Shown: one piece after another, positions 15,837-23,437 of the stretch | Layout of the letters: the number at the start of each line of letters is the position of its first letter | How positions within the stretch are numbered: the stretch's first letter is position 1 | Origin: DASZHJ01 sp035581425 | GTDB lineage: Bacteria; Pseudomonadota; Alphaproteobacteria; ATCC43930; CGMCC-115725 | DNA length: 35,643 nt | NCBI GenBank assembly: GCA_035581425.1 | Contig: DATJVP010000020.1 | Coordinates: 1-35,643, forward strand | Direction of reading: 5' to 3' | Made by a program: the position numbers and the translations under genes | The notes under the pieces: model-generated | What the model was told of the DNA's origin: nothing | The model's database searches: none | Seen by the model: only the letters and a program-made list of their open reading frames with translations

Positions 15837-16714
15837 GGCGATACTCGCCGGCAGCGCGGCCCAGCGCCGATCACGGCGACGATTGGCTCATCACCTACGC
15901 CGACATGATCACGTTGCTGCTTTGCTTCTTCGCGATCTTCCTCTCCGTCACGATCCCGAAGAAGGCGACCGAGAGAAGCCCCGCCGTCGTCCAATCGATT
16001 CCAGCGCCGCTTGCGAGCCCGCCCGCGACGAGCCTCCCCGCTCCTATCCCACCGACTGCCGCGCTACGGACAGCGCGCCCCATCGCCGAGACTGCGGCGG
16101 TCAGGACCGAGGCGCCCGCTCCCGCGATGGCCAGCAGGCCCGAGCCCTCCCCCACCGCGCCCATCGAGGCCAAGCCGCAAACGATTGCCGCCGAGATCAC
16201 GCCGCCCGCGATCCTCGACATCGCGGAAAAGCCGCGTCCGGGAATGACGGAGCAGCGCGGCGACCGCATCACCACGCTCGAGATGAGCAGCGCGCTCTTC
16301 TTCGACAGCGGGTCCGCGAGCCTGAGCAAGGCCGGCCAGGCAATCCTGCTGGAGATCGCGACGAAGCTGCACTCGGACCGGTTCCGGGATTATCAGATCA
16401 CCGTCGAGGGGCATACCGACGACGCCCCCATCAACACGCCGCGTTTTCCCTCGAATTGGGAACTCTCGACCGCACGGGCGTCCGCCGTCGTGCACCTCTT
16501 CCTCGATCAAGGCATCCCCGCCCGCAGGCTGCGAGCCGCAGGCTATGCAGACACCTTTCCGAAAGCGCCGAACCGGGACGCGAGCGGAATTCCCATTGCC
16601 GAGAACCAGGCGCAGAACCGCCGCGTCGTGATCAAACTCGAGAAGATCGAGAACGCTGGGCCCGACGCCACAGCGAGCAGCAACGGTGGCGCCTCAGTGA
16701 CGCTGGTGCCCTAG
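15833..16714 (+). CDS. MotB-like stator subunit with OmpA peptidoglycan-binding domain
   Basis: 293 aa. A short cytoplasmic N-terminus leads to one membrane helix, DWLITYADMITLLLCFFAIF, whose Asp24 matches the ion-carrying Asp of MotB. A Pro/Ala-rich linker of about 90 residues follows, then an OmpA-like domain (about 145-275) with FFDSGSASLSKAG, VEGHTDDAPI, SNWELSTARA and the closing NRRVVIKLEK. The SNWELSTARA motif is more specific to MotB than to general OmpA proteins. It is translationally coupled to the MotA-like gene. The last 21 bases overlap the convergent TPR gene. The ion may be H+ or Na+; the sequence does not decide this by eye. Confidence 0.88.
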   Translation: MRRYSPAARPSADHGDDWLITYADMITLLLCFFAIFLSVTIPKKATERSPAVVQSIPAPLASPPATSLPAPIPPTAALRTARPIAETAAVRTEAPAPAMASRPEPSPTAPIEAKPQTIAAEITPPAILDIAEKPRPGMTEQRGDRITTLEMSSALFFDSGSASLSKAGQAILLEIATKLHSDRFRDYQITVEGHTDDAPINTPRFPSNWELSTARASAVVHLFLDQGIPARRLRAAGYADTFPKAPNRDASGIPIAENQAQNRRVVIKLEKIENAGPDATASSNGGASVTLVP

Positions 16715-18400
16715 AACCAACCGGCGCGCGACCATCGCGTCCATGGCATCGAAGATCCGCTGAACATAGGTCTGCTTGTAAGCGAACTCGCGCTGGCGGT
16801 CGCCCATATGGACGAGCATGCTCGCGTTCGCTTCGAAGAGGAGCACCTGTCCATCCGGCCCGATACCGCAATCGAGCCCGGCATAGTCGAGATCGAGGCG
16901 GCGGGCGATCTCGCCGATCGTCTCCGCGAGAGGACCGGGAAACGCCGAGCGGTAGTCGGCCAGGAACGCCTCCTCCTCCTCGCGCAGAGAGGCGTGGCGG
17001 ATCATGTCGGCGCGGAAGTAGTGCACGAGCCAATCCTCGGCGATGGCGAGGTGATAGGGCAGCACCTCGCGATCGACGAAGATGAACCGATATTTCCGAT
17101 ACCGGCCGTCGGGGCTGCGGTATTCGCAATACCGCGTCACGAAGAAATCCCGCTGAGGCGTGAGACGGAGATACTCCGCGAGCTTTTCCGGCGCATCGAT
17201 GCGCGCGAGGTCGTCGCCTCCGTGAGCGCCCGTCGGCCGCACCAGCAGCATGCCTCCCCATTCCGACAGGGGCGGCCGCGTCTGAAGCTCGTCACGGCTC
17301 ATCCTGCGTACCGCCGGCACGGTAAGGCCGGTGACCCTCGCGAGGAGCGCGGGTGCTCGATCCCGCCGAGTGCGCGCGATGCCATCGGGATGGTTGAGCA
17401 CGGGAAGGCCGCTGCCATCGCAAATCGCCGCCGCCTCCGACAGGAAATCCGCACCCTGATCGGCGTCGGCGATCGCATTGAATAGGATGTCGCAATCGGG
17501 GCGCTCGGCCAGGGGCTCGTAGCCCGGCGGCAGGAGATGTGCCGTGATGGTCTCGTAGCGGCGGTTGCTGAGAAGCTGCTGTGTCGGAAGGTTGCATGCA
17601 CGCGACCCCGCGAGAATCAGCACGCGCGCCCGGGGATTCGCGCCGATGCACGCCTTGGTCACGACGCGCTGGCGCCGCGCCCATTCGAGCCCCGCGGTCT
17701 CGCTCTCGTCCAGCCGGTGCATTCGCTCGAGCGTCTGCGCGAGCTGAAGATAGGCGTCGAGATAGCCGGCATCGAGAGTGAGTGCATGCCGCGCCGCCGC
17801 CTCGGCCTCCGCGAGCTCGCCCGCCTTGTGGCAGGCCGTCGCCAGGTGGCACCAGGCCTCTGCCGATTCCGGACCCGAGGCCAGCACATAGCGAAAATCC
17901 ATGATCGCTTCCCGATGCCTCCCGAGATCCAGAAGGACGAACCCGCGGTTCGAATGGGCCGTCACGTAGTCGCGATCGATGGCAATCGCGCGATCGAATG
18001 CTGCAATCGCCGTCTCAAACTCGCCGATCCGGTGCAGGGAAAATCCGAGATCGTTGAAGCTCGGTGCGAATGCCTTTGCAGCCGTGGCCCTTCGATAGAG
18101 CTCGATCGCTCCGAGATCGTCGCCGCGACGCTGGTGGATTTTCGCGAGGTTGTGCAGAGCCAGGGCGTCGCCGGGATCGTCCGCGAGTCGGCGCCGGAAT
18201 AGCGCCTCCGCCCCCTCGGCGTCGCCCGCGTCCGAGCGCAATACGCCCAGGAGCAACAGGGCTTGCGCGTGGCTTCGATTGCGCTGCAGCAGCTTCTCGT
18301 AGAGTTTCGCGGCCTTTGCGACGTGACCGGCGCGCTGATGGCGCAGAGCAGTTAGAAACACATCCTGCTCACTGCCGAGACTACCGCGAGTCCGAGCCAT
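16694..18400 (-). CDS. TPR protein fused to an ATP-grasp-like domain
   Basis: 568 aa. Residues 10-235 are about six tetratricopeptide repeats (for example ALHNLAKIHQRRGDDLGAIELYRRA and AHSNRGFVLLDLGRHREAI). From about 257 the protein changes: RVLILAGSRACNLPTQQLL, then LLVRPTGAHGGDDLARI (385-401), a KYRFIFVDREVLPYHLAIAEDW core (436-457) and DYAGLDCGIGPDGQVLLFEANAS (505-527) with Asp510 and Glu523-x-Asn525. The last motif is the metal-binding end of ATP-grasp ligases. Such a domain would use ATP to join a carboxylate to an amine or thiol, and the TPR part could hold a protein or peptide partner. Substrate unknown. It converges on the MotB-like gene with a 21-base overlap. Confidence 0.72.
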   Translation of the reverse strand: MARTRGSLGSEQDVFLTALRHQRAGHVAKAAKLYEKLLQRNRSHAQALLLLGVLRSDAGDAEGAEALFRRRLADDPGDALALHNLAKIHQRRGDDLGAIELYRRATAAKAFAPSFNDLGFSLHRIGEFETAIAAFDRAIAIDRDYVTAHSNRGFVLLDLGRHREAIMDFRYVLASGPESAEAWCHLATACHKAGELAEAEAAARHALTLDAGYLDAYLQLAQTLERMHRLDESETAGLEWARRQRVVTKACIGANPRARVLILAGSRACNLPTQQLLSNRRYETITAHLLPPGYEPLAERPDCDILFNAIADADQGADFLSEAAAICDGSGLPVLNHPDGIARTRRDRAPALLARVTGLTVPAVRRMSRDELQTRPPLSEWGGMLLVRPTGAHGGDDLARIDAPEKLAEYLRLTPQRDFFVTRYCEYRSPDGRYRKYRFIFVDREVLPYHLAIAEDWLVHYFRADMIRHASLREEEEAFLADYRSAFPGPLAETIGEIARRLDLDYAGLDCGIGPDGQVLLFEANASMLVHMGDRQREFAYKQTYVQRIFDAMDAMVARRLVLGHQRH

Positions 18401-18570
18401 GCCGCGACTTCCCCTGAAGCCCGAGCAACCCGGTTACCTCCATCGCCGGGCCTATCTCCCTCTCATAGGCGCCGAGGCCGCGACCAATCCCCGCGCTTGC
18501 GATGCGGGGCCATAACGCAGGATCCGCCGGCTGGCCGACGGCTCGACGGCAGGGATTTTCGACACGCCCG

Positions 18571-19083
18571 CTAGCTCGGCGCTGCGGACTCCAAGCGGCA
18601 GGTCACCGCGCCCAGGACATAGGCGGGCTCTCGCCCGAGGTCGGCGAAGGGCAGCAGTATCGATCGAAAGAGCGCGGACCTCCCTCCCGAGAGGTGCAGA
18701 CGGCCCTCGCGCCGCACCGGCTTTGCCGTTTCTAGCGCCTCGTTCATGCTTCCAAGCTGCGATGCAATCGCACCCGGAAGCCACTCCCGATCCGGGAGAT
18801 TGGTCCCGTCAGGCCTGAAGAGGACGAAAATCATGCTGCCGATATGATCGAAGACCGGCTCCGCGTCCGGCGTACCGAAATAGGCTATGAAGCAGTTCTG
18901 CCAGGGAACCGGATTGCGCGATGGGATGAGGTCCTCGAAGAACGGGCCACTCGCGCAGCGGCGCAGGGAGAGCCAATGGCTCTCGAGCCGGACGATCAAT
19001 CGACGCTCGATGCCAACGTAATCCTTCGTCGCGGCCTGCGCCGTCGACGTGCGGGCTTCCGAAATCAACGTGATACTGCCCAT
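18571..19083 (-). CDS. PAS-domain protein (PAS_5-like)
   Basis: 170 aa from the ATG at 19083; a GTG at 19092 is an alternative and neither has a strong ribosome-binding site. The protein fits the single-domain PAS family common in alphaproteobacteria: LESHWLSLRRCASGPFFEDLIPS in the first helix, an FDHIGSMIFVLF strand, and a closing ALFRSILLPFADLGREPAYVLGAVTC. No kinase, cyclase or DNA-binding domain is attached and no signal peptide is seen, so it is a free-standing sensor or regulatory protein of unknown ligand. The gap 18401-18570 before the TPR gene holds nothing I can identify. Confidence 0.72.
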   Translation of the reverse strand: MGSITLISEARTSTAQAATKDYVGIERRLIVRLESHWLSLRRCASGPFFEDLIPSRNPVPWQNCFIAYFGTPDAEPVFDHIGSMIFVLFRPDGTNLPDREWLPGAIASQLGSMNEALETAKPVRREGRLHLSGGRSALFRSILLPFADLGREPAYVLGAVTCRLESAAPS

Positions 19084-19209
19084 TTGCGGCACTTGCAGAC
19101 GTTTCGAGCGAGGAGTGTCGCAAGCACGAGCCTAACGCTTCGTTATCCCTCGCGGGTTTTATTCCAGAACTTTCCGAGATTTCTACGCATCGGCCCGACC
19201 TACCTGGGA

Positions 19210-19459
19210 CGGCCGCAGCAGCAATTGCGCGGCAGCCGAGAATGCACGCGCGCAGGCGCACGGAGACAACCAGCCCGGCGATGCCGCAGGCGGCCAAGAT
19301 CATCGCGACGATCACGAATTGGTAAATTGCGGCGCAGAGGGGGCTTGCGCCGGACATGAGCACTCCCGCCATGACGCCGGGGATCCAAACGAGCCCCAGT
19401 GATTTCGGCATGTCGAGCCGCGGCGGCATGCTCGCATAGACCGCGCACCGGGTCAGTCA
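19210..19459 (-). pseudogene. Remnant of a FetB/UPF0014 family permease (C-terminal fragment)
   Basis: Reading the minus strand from 19429 gives MPKSLGLVWIPGVMAGVL, then SGASPLCAAIYQFVIVAMI and a last hydrophobic stretch ending near VSVRLRAC. This closely resembles the C-terminal part of UPF0014/FetB permeases (GLVSLPGMMTGxILAGxxPL, then YQIVI), which act with an ATPase in iron export. An in-frame TGA sits 30 bases upstream of the first ATG, so the N-terminal two-thirds is missing. Past about 19210 the frame runs on through unrelated sequence into the PAS gene region instead of stopping where the family ends. I read it as a decayed fragment. No FetA-type ATPase lies beside it; the adjacent LivF belongs to another transporter. 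Confidence 0.6.
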
Positions 19460-19542
19460 TTTTGGCCTCCCCCGAAGCGTGTGCGGCGTTTCATCCCGAC
19501 AGATCTATGCGCAAAGCCCCGTTCGCGTCACGGGAGCCATCT

Positions 19543-20256
19543 TCACGCGGATTTTTCACCCAGATAGGATTTCCGGACCACCTCGCTGCGCAAGAGGCCT
19601 TGGGCGGAATCCTCGAGGACGATGTATCCGGTCTGGATCACATAGCCTCGGTCTGCGATGCGGAGTGCCATGCGGGCGTTCTGCTCCACCAGAAGGATCG
19701 TCGTCCCTCGCTCGCGGATGTTGGTGATGGTCTCGAAGATGGTCGCGACCATGATCGGCGAGAGCCCCATGGAGGGCTCGTCTAGGAGGAGCAGCTTCGG
19801 GCGCGCAAGAAGCGCGCGCGCCATGGCCAACATCTGCTGCTCGCCCCCGGAGAGCGTTCCGCCCTTCTGGTTCTGCCGCTCCCTGAGCCTGGGGAAGAGC
19901 TCGTAGGCGCTCTCGATGTCGCCGGGGACGTTCTCCTTGTCCTGGCGCGAAAAGGCCCCGAGCTCGAGGTTCTCGAGCACGGTCATGCGGGGAAAGATCC
20001 GCCGCCCTTCGGGGGAATGCGAGATTCCCATGCGGACGACGGTGCTCGCGGGGAGGCCGCTTATACGCTTGCCCTCGAAACGTACCTCGCCCTGCTGGGG
20101 CCCGAGCGTGCCGACGATAGTCTTGAGCGTCGTGGTCTTTCCCGCGCCATTGGCGCCGATCAGCGTCACGATCTCGCCGCGCTCGACCTTGAGCGAGATC
20201 CCCTTGAGGGCCCTGATGTTCCCGTAGCTGGTATGGACGTCCGAGAGCTCAAGCAC
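19543..20256 (-). CDS. livF: Branched-chain amino acid type ABC transporter ATPase LivF
   Basis: 237 aa from a GTG at 20256, the usual LivF length; earlier starts lie inside the upstream gene. Walker A is GANGAGKTT, the signature is LSGGEQQMLAMARAL, Walker B is KLLLLDEPSMGLSP, and the switch His is replaced by Gln in TTILLVEQN, as is normal for LivF. The DEPSMGLSP and EQNARMALRIADRGYV segments separate it from LivG. The gene overlaps the stop of the livM-livG fusion by eight bases and ends the operon. It pairs with the LivG domain as the second ATPase of the importer. Confidence 0.93.
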   Translation of the reverse strand: MLELSDVHTSYGNIRALKGISLKVERGEIVTLIGANGAGKTTTLKTIVGTLGPQQGEVRFEGKRISGLPASTVVRMGISHSPEGRRIFPRMTVLENLELGAFSRQDKENVPGDIESAYELFPRLRERQNQKGGTLSGGEQQMLAMARALLARPKLLLLDEPSMGLSPIMVATIFETITNIRERGTTILLVEQNARMALRIADRGYVIQTGYIVLEDSAQGLLRSEVVRKSYLGEKSA

Positions 20257-22243
20257 TGGCGAGATCCGCTTCGTATCCCTTGCCGAGATAGGCTTCGATG
20301 ACCATGGGGTTGCGCTGGACCTCCGAGGGCGTCCCCTCGGCGATCTTGACCCCATGATCGAGCACGGTCACGTAGTGCGAGAGCCCCATGACGACCTCCA
20401 TGTGATGCTCGATCAGCAGGATCGTCAGGCCCAATTCGCGCGGAAGACGCGACAGGAACTCAACGAGCTCCGCAGTCTCGCTGGGGTTCATGCCCGCCGA
20501 GGGCTCGTCGAGCAGCAGCAATCGGGGCCGCGTCGCGAGCGCGCGGGCTATTTCCAAACGCCGCTGATCCCCATAGGGGAAATTCTTCGCGAGCGTCTCG
20601 CCCTTGCCTTCGAGGCCCACGAAGGAAAGGAGCTCGAGCGCGCGCTCGCGCGCTGCCCGCTCCTCGCGCAGAATCCAGGGCGGCCGGACGATCGCGCCCG
20701 CGACGCTCCCGCGGAGACGGCTATGCTCGCCCACGAGGATGTTCTCGAGCGCCGTCATGCTCGGGAACAGGCGGATCGATTGGAAGGTCCGGGCGATGCC
20801 GCGCTCGGTCACCCGGTTGGGCCGAAGCCCGCTGATGCGCTCGTCGTTGAGGAGAACCTCGCCCGCGGTCGGCTTCGTCAGGCCGGTGATGATGTTGAAG
20901 AAGGTCGTCTTCCCCGCGCCGTTCGGCCCGATCAGCCCCGCAATCGTGCCCTCCTCGATTGCGAAGTCGACATTGGAGAGCGCCGTCAGACCCTCGAAGC
21001 GCTTCGTGATCGAGCGCGCCTCCAAGAGAAGGCGCTTGCCCGCCGAAGTATTCGGTCGCGCCGTTCCCTCGCGGAGCCAATCGAGTACGGGGAGATCGCG
21101 CGGCGGCTCGCGGATCGGGCGCGGCGCGCGTCCGCCCTCCCCCTTATCGTCGACCGCCAGCGTGACCTTTCGCCATCGCCCGGCCTCGATGAGGCCGCCC
21201 GGCTTCAAATTCATCATGATGACGAGGCCGAGCCCGAAGAAGAACCAGCGCCAGAGCGTGAAATCGACGGTCGTCAGCGCATCGATCCCGACCGCATGGC
21301 CGAAGGAGCGGGTCCAGTTCGTGAGTTCCGTCAGGAAGATCCGGTCGAAGAGCGTGATCACGATACCGCCGGCGATGACGCCGGGGATCGAGCCCATCCC
21401 ACCGAGGATCACCATGCAGAGCAGCATGATCGAGACGTTGAACTCGAAGGCGCCGGGCGTGATCACCTGCAGCTTTGACGCGTAGATCGAGCCCGCGAAT
21501 CCCGAGAAGGTCGCGCCCAAGGCGAAGGCCAGGAGCTTCGACTTGACGGGATCGACGCCCATGGCGGCGGCAGCGGTCTCGTCCTCGCGGATCGCCATCC
21601 AGGCGCGGCCGAGCCTCGAGACGCGCAGCCGGTTCATGGCCCAAACGGCGATCAATCCGACGATCAGGATGAGGAAATACCAGGGGAGAGGGCTGGTATC
21701 GAAGGGGATGTCGAGGAGATGCGGTTGTCCGATCGGATTGACGCCGTTCTCCCCGCCCGTGAGGTTGAGGCGATAGACGGGCTGCCAGTCGCCGATCTCG
21801 ATCGTGATGTCGCCGAGGTTCCGGATCGCGACCGGAATGATCTCGCCGAAGGCGAGCGTGATGATCGCGAGATAGTCGCCGCGGACGCGGAGCGTGGGCG
21901 CGCCGATCATCACGCCGAATAACGCTGAGACGACGGCGCTCAGCCAGATCACGTTCCAGAAGCCCCACTCGAAGCCCATAAGGGGCGAGTTGAAGAGCCC
22001 CATCGTATAGGCGCCGATCGCGAAGAAGGCGGCATAACCGAGATCGAGGAGGCCCGCATAGCCGATGACGATATTAAGGCCGAGCGCCAGCATCACGTAG
22101 ATCATGGCATCGCTGACGGCATAGAGCGTGCCGAGGCCGAGCGCCCGGTCGAGGAAGGGATACGCAATAAGGGCGACGCCGGCGACGAGGAAGGTGAGGA
22201 CGCTACGCGATTGCTGGGGCAGGGATGACCAGAGCGCTGTCAC
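20249..22243 (-). CDS. Fused LivM permease - LivG ATPase
   Basis: 664 aa. Residues 1-355 are a complete LivM-type permease with membrane helices and LGLNIVIGYAGLLDLGYAAFFAIGAYT (key GYAGLLDLG), RGDYLAIITLAFGEI and the MAIREDETAAAAMGVD loop that contacts the ATPase. A polar linker of about 50 residues follows (KGEGGRAPRPIREPP). Residues 405-664 are a LivG-type ATPase: Walker A GPNGAGKTT (439-447), a signature-like YGDQRRLEIARAL, Walker B RLLLLDEPSAGMNP and the switch segment TILLIEHHMEVVM. I see one continuous frame with no stop between them. Only one ATPase half is fused; LivF is separate. The gene follows livH by 12 bases. Confidence 0.92.
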   Translation of the reverse strand: MTALWSSLPQQSRSVLTFLVAGVALIAYPFLDRALGLGTLYAVSDAMIYVMLALGLNIVIGYAGLLDLGYAAFFAIGAYTMGLFNSPLMGFEWGFWNVIWLSAVVSALFGVMIGAPTLRVRGDYLAIITLAFGEIIPVAIRNLGDITIEIGDWQPVYRLNLTGGENGVNPIGQPHLLDIPFDTSPLPWYFLILIVGLIAVWAMNRLRVSRLGRAWMAIREDETAAAAMGVDPVKSKLLAFALGATFSGFAGSIYASKLQVITPGAFEFNVSIMLLCMVILGGMGSIPGVIAGGIVITLFDRIFLTELTNWTRSFGHAVGIDALTTVDFTLWRWFFFGLGLVIMMNLKPGGLIEAGRWRKVTLAVDDKGEGGRAPRPIREPPRDLPVLDWLREGTARPNTSAGKRLLLEARSITKRFEGLTALSNVDFAIEEGTIAGLIGPNGAGKTTFFNIITGLTKPTAGEVLLNDERISGLRPNRVTERGIARTFQSIRLFPSMTALENILVGEHSRLRGSVAGAIVRPPWILREERAARERALELLSFVGLEGKGETLAKNFPYGDQRRLEIARALATRPRLLLLDEPSAGMNPSETAELVEFLSRLPRELGLTILLIEHHMEVVMGLSHYVTVLDHGVKIAEGTPSEVQRNPMVIEAYLGKGYEADLASA

Positions 22244-22255
22244 GGGGCAGTCTCG

Positions 22256-23194
22256 CTAATGCTTCTCGGGAACTCTTTCGCCCAGGAGTCCGTGCGGGCG
22301 GAAGACCAGGACCAGGATCAGGACCGAGAAGACGATGGCGTTGGTCCAGCGCGCGGAGATGAGCTGATCGCTCCAGGCCGAAAGGACACCGATCGCGAAT
22401 CCCCCGAGCGCTGCGCCGGGCATGTTGCCGATCCCGCCGAGCACCGCAGCGGTGAAGGCGCGAAGCCCCGCCTGATAGCCCATCCACCACTGGCCGATAT
22501 TGTAGTAGATGCCCTGCACCACACCCGCGGCACCCGCAAGCGCGCCGCCGATGAAAAAGGTGATGATGATGATCCGCTCGACGTCGATCCCCATTCCCTC
22601 CGCGGTCTCGCGGTCCTGGGCGGTGGCGCGCATCGCCTTCCCCCAATAGGTCCGGGTGACGAAGAGATGGAGGCCGTAGATCAGCGGCAAGGTGATTCCG
22701 ATCACCAAGAGGTCCTTGGTGGTGAAATAGACGAGACTGTCGATGTGGAGGACGTCCGCGACGATGTCGACGCTGGGGATCACGTCGGGGTAGGAAAGAA
22801 CGTAAGGCCCTTTCCAGATCAGCGTGAGGTTCTCGAGCATGAAGGAGACGCCGATCGCGGAGATCAGCGGGACCAGCCGCGGAGCGCGGCGGAGCGGCCG
22901 GTAGGCGATGCGGTCGACCGCCACGTTGATGGCGCCGGTGATGAGCATCGTGCCCACGATGATCGCCGGCAGGATGGTCACGAGCTCCCAGCCGTGTAGC
23001 GTCCGCGCGATACCGAAGTCGACGAGCAGCGTCAGCGAGACCATGAGGCCCAGCATGAAGATGTCGCCGTGTGCGAAATTGATGAGCTCGATGATCCCAT
23101 AGACCATCGTGTAGCCGAGCGCGATGAGCGCGAAGATCGACCCCCGGGTCAAGCCGTTCAGGGTCTGCTGGATGGCGAGTTCGAACATATTCAT
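22256..23194 (-). CDS. livH: Branched-chain amino acid type ABC transporter permease LivH
   Basis: 312 aa inner-membrane permease. The N-terminal QQTLNGLTRGSIFALIALGYTMVYGIIELINFAHGD is a LivH hallmark (key NGL-G--YALIALG and INFAHGD). The RATAQDRETAEGMGIDVERI segment is the cytoplasmic loop that docks on the ATPase, and FTAAVLGGIGNMPGAALGG follows. It forms the channel with the LivM part of the downstream fusion. It lies after livK, separated by about 240 bases that hold a strong hairpin, which could lower expression of the membrane genes relative to the binding protein. Confidence 0.93.
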   Translation of the reverse strand: MNMFELAIQQTLNGLTRGSIFALIALGYTMVYGIIELINFAHGDIFMLGLMVSLTLLVDFGIARTLHGWELVTILPAIIVGTMLITGAINVAVDRIAYRPLRRAPRLVPLISAIGVSFMLENLTLIWKGPYVLSYPDVIPSVDIVADVLHIDSLVYFTTKDLLVIGITLPLIYGLHLFVTRTYWGKAMRATAQDRETAEGMGIDVERIIIITFFIGGALAGAAGVVQGIYYNIGQWWMGYQAGLRAFTAAVLGGIGNMPGAALGGFAIGVLSAWSDQLISARWTNAIVFSVLILVLVFRPHGLLGERVPEKH

Positions 23195-23344
23195 AAGTCG
23201 GGAATCCCGGAAGCGCGTGTGGGGAGGGCTATCGGCTGAGGAGCGCGCCGCGGGTCATTCGATCTCTTCCGCGCATCCGCGCCGGGTGATCCGCTGGCAT
23301 CGGGATCGCCGCGACGCGCAGGCGCATCGTACCACCCGCATCCG

Positions 23345-23371
23345 GCCGGGACGCCGTCTGGGCGTCCCGGC
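23345..23371 (-). terminator. Strong hairpin between livK and livH (attenuator or processing site)
   Basis: A perfect 11-bp inverted repeat, GCCGGGACGCC at 23345 and GGCGTCCCGGC ending at 23371, with a five-base loop. There is no T-run after it on the minus strand, so it is not a classic intrinsic terminator. In this position it may protect the 3' end of the livK mRNA or act as a partial terminator that keeps binding protein in excess. Confidence 0.55.
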
Positions 23372-23437
23372 TGGATTACTGGATCGGCCGGTCCAGCTCG
23401 CTTGCGAGACAAAGCCTGGACCAGCAACGTACTGACG

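Noticed and set aside
19543..20256. LivF as the ATPase partner of the FetB-like remnant
   Set aside because: Its sequence and overlap with livMG place it in the Liv importer; the permease remnant is truncated and out of that operon.
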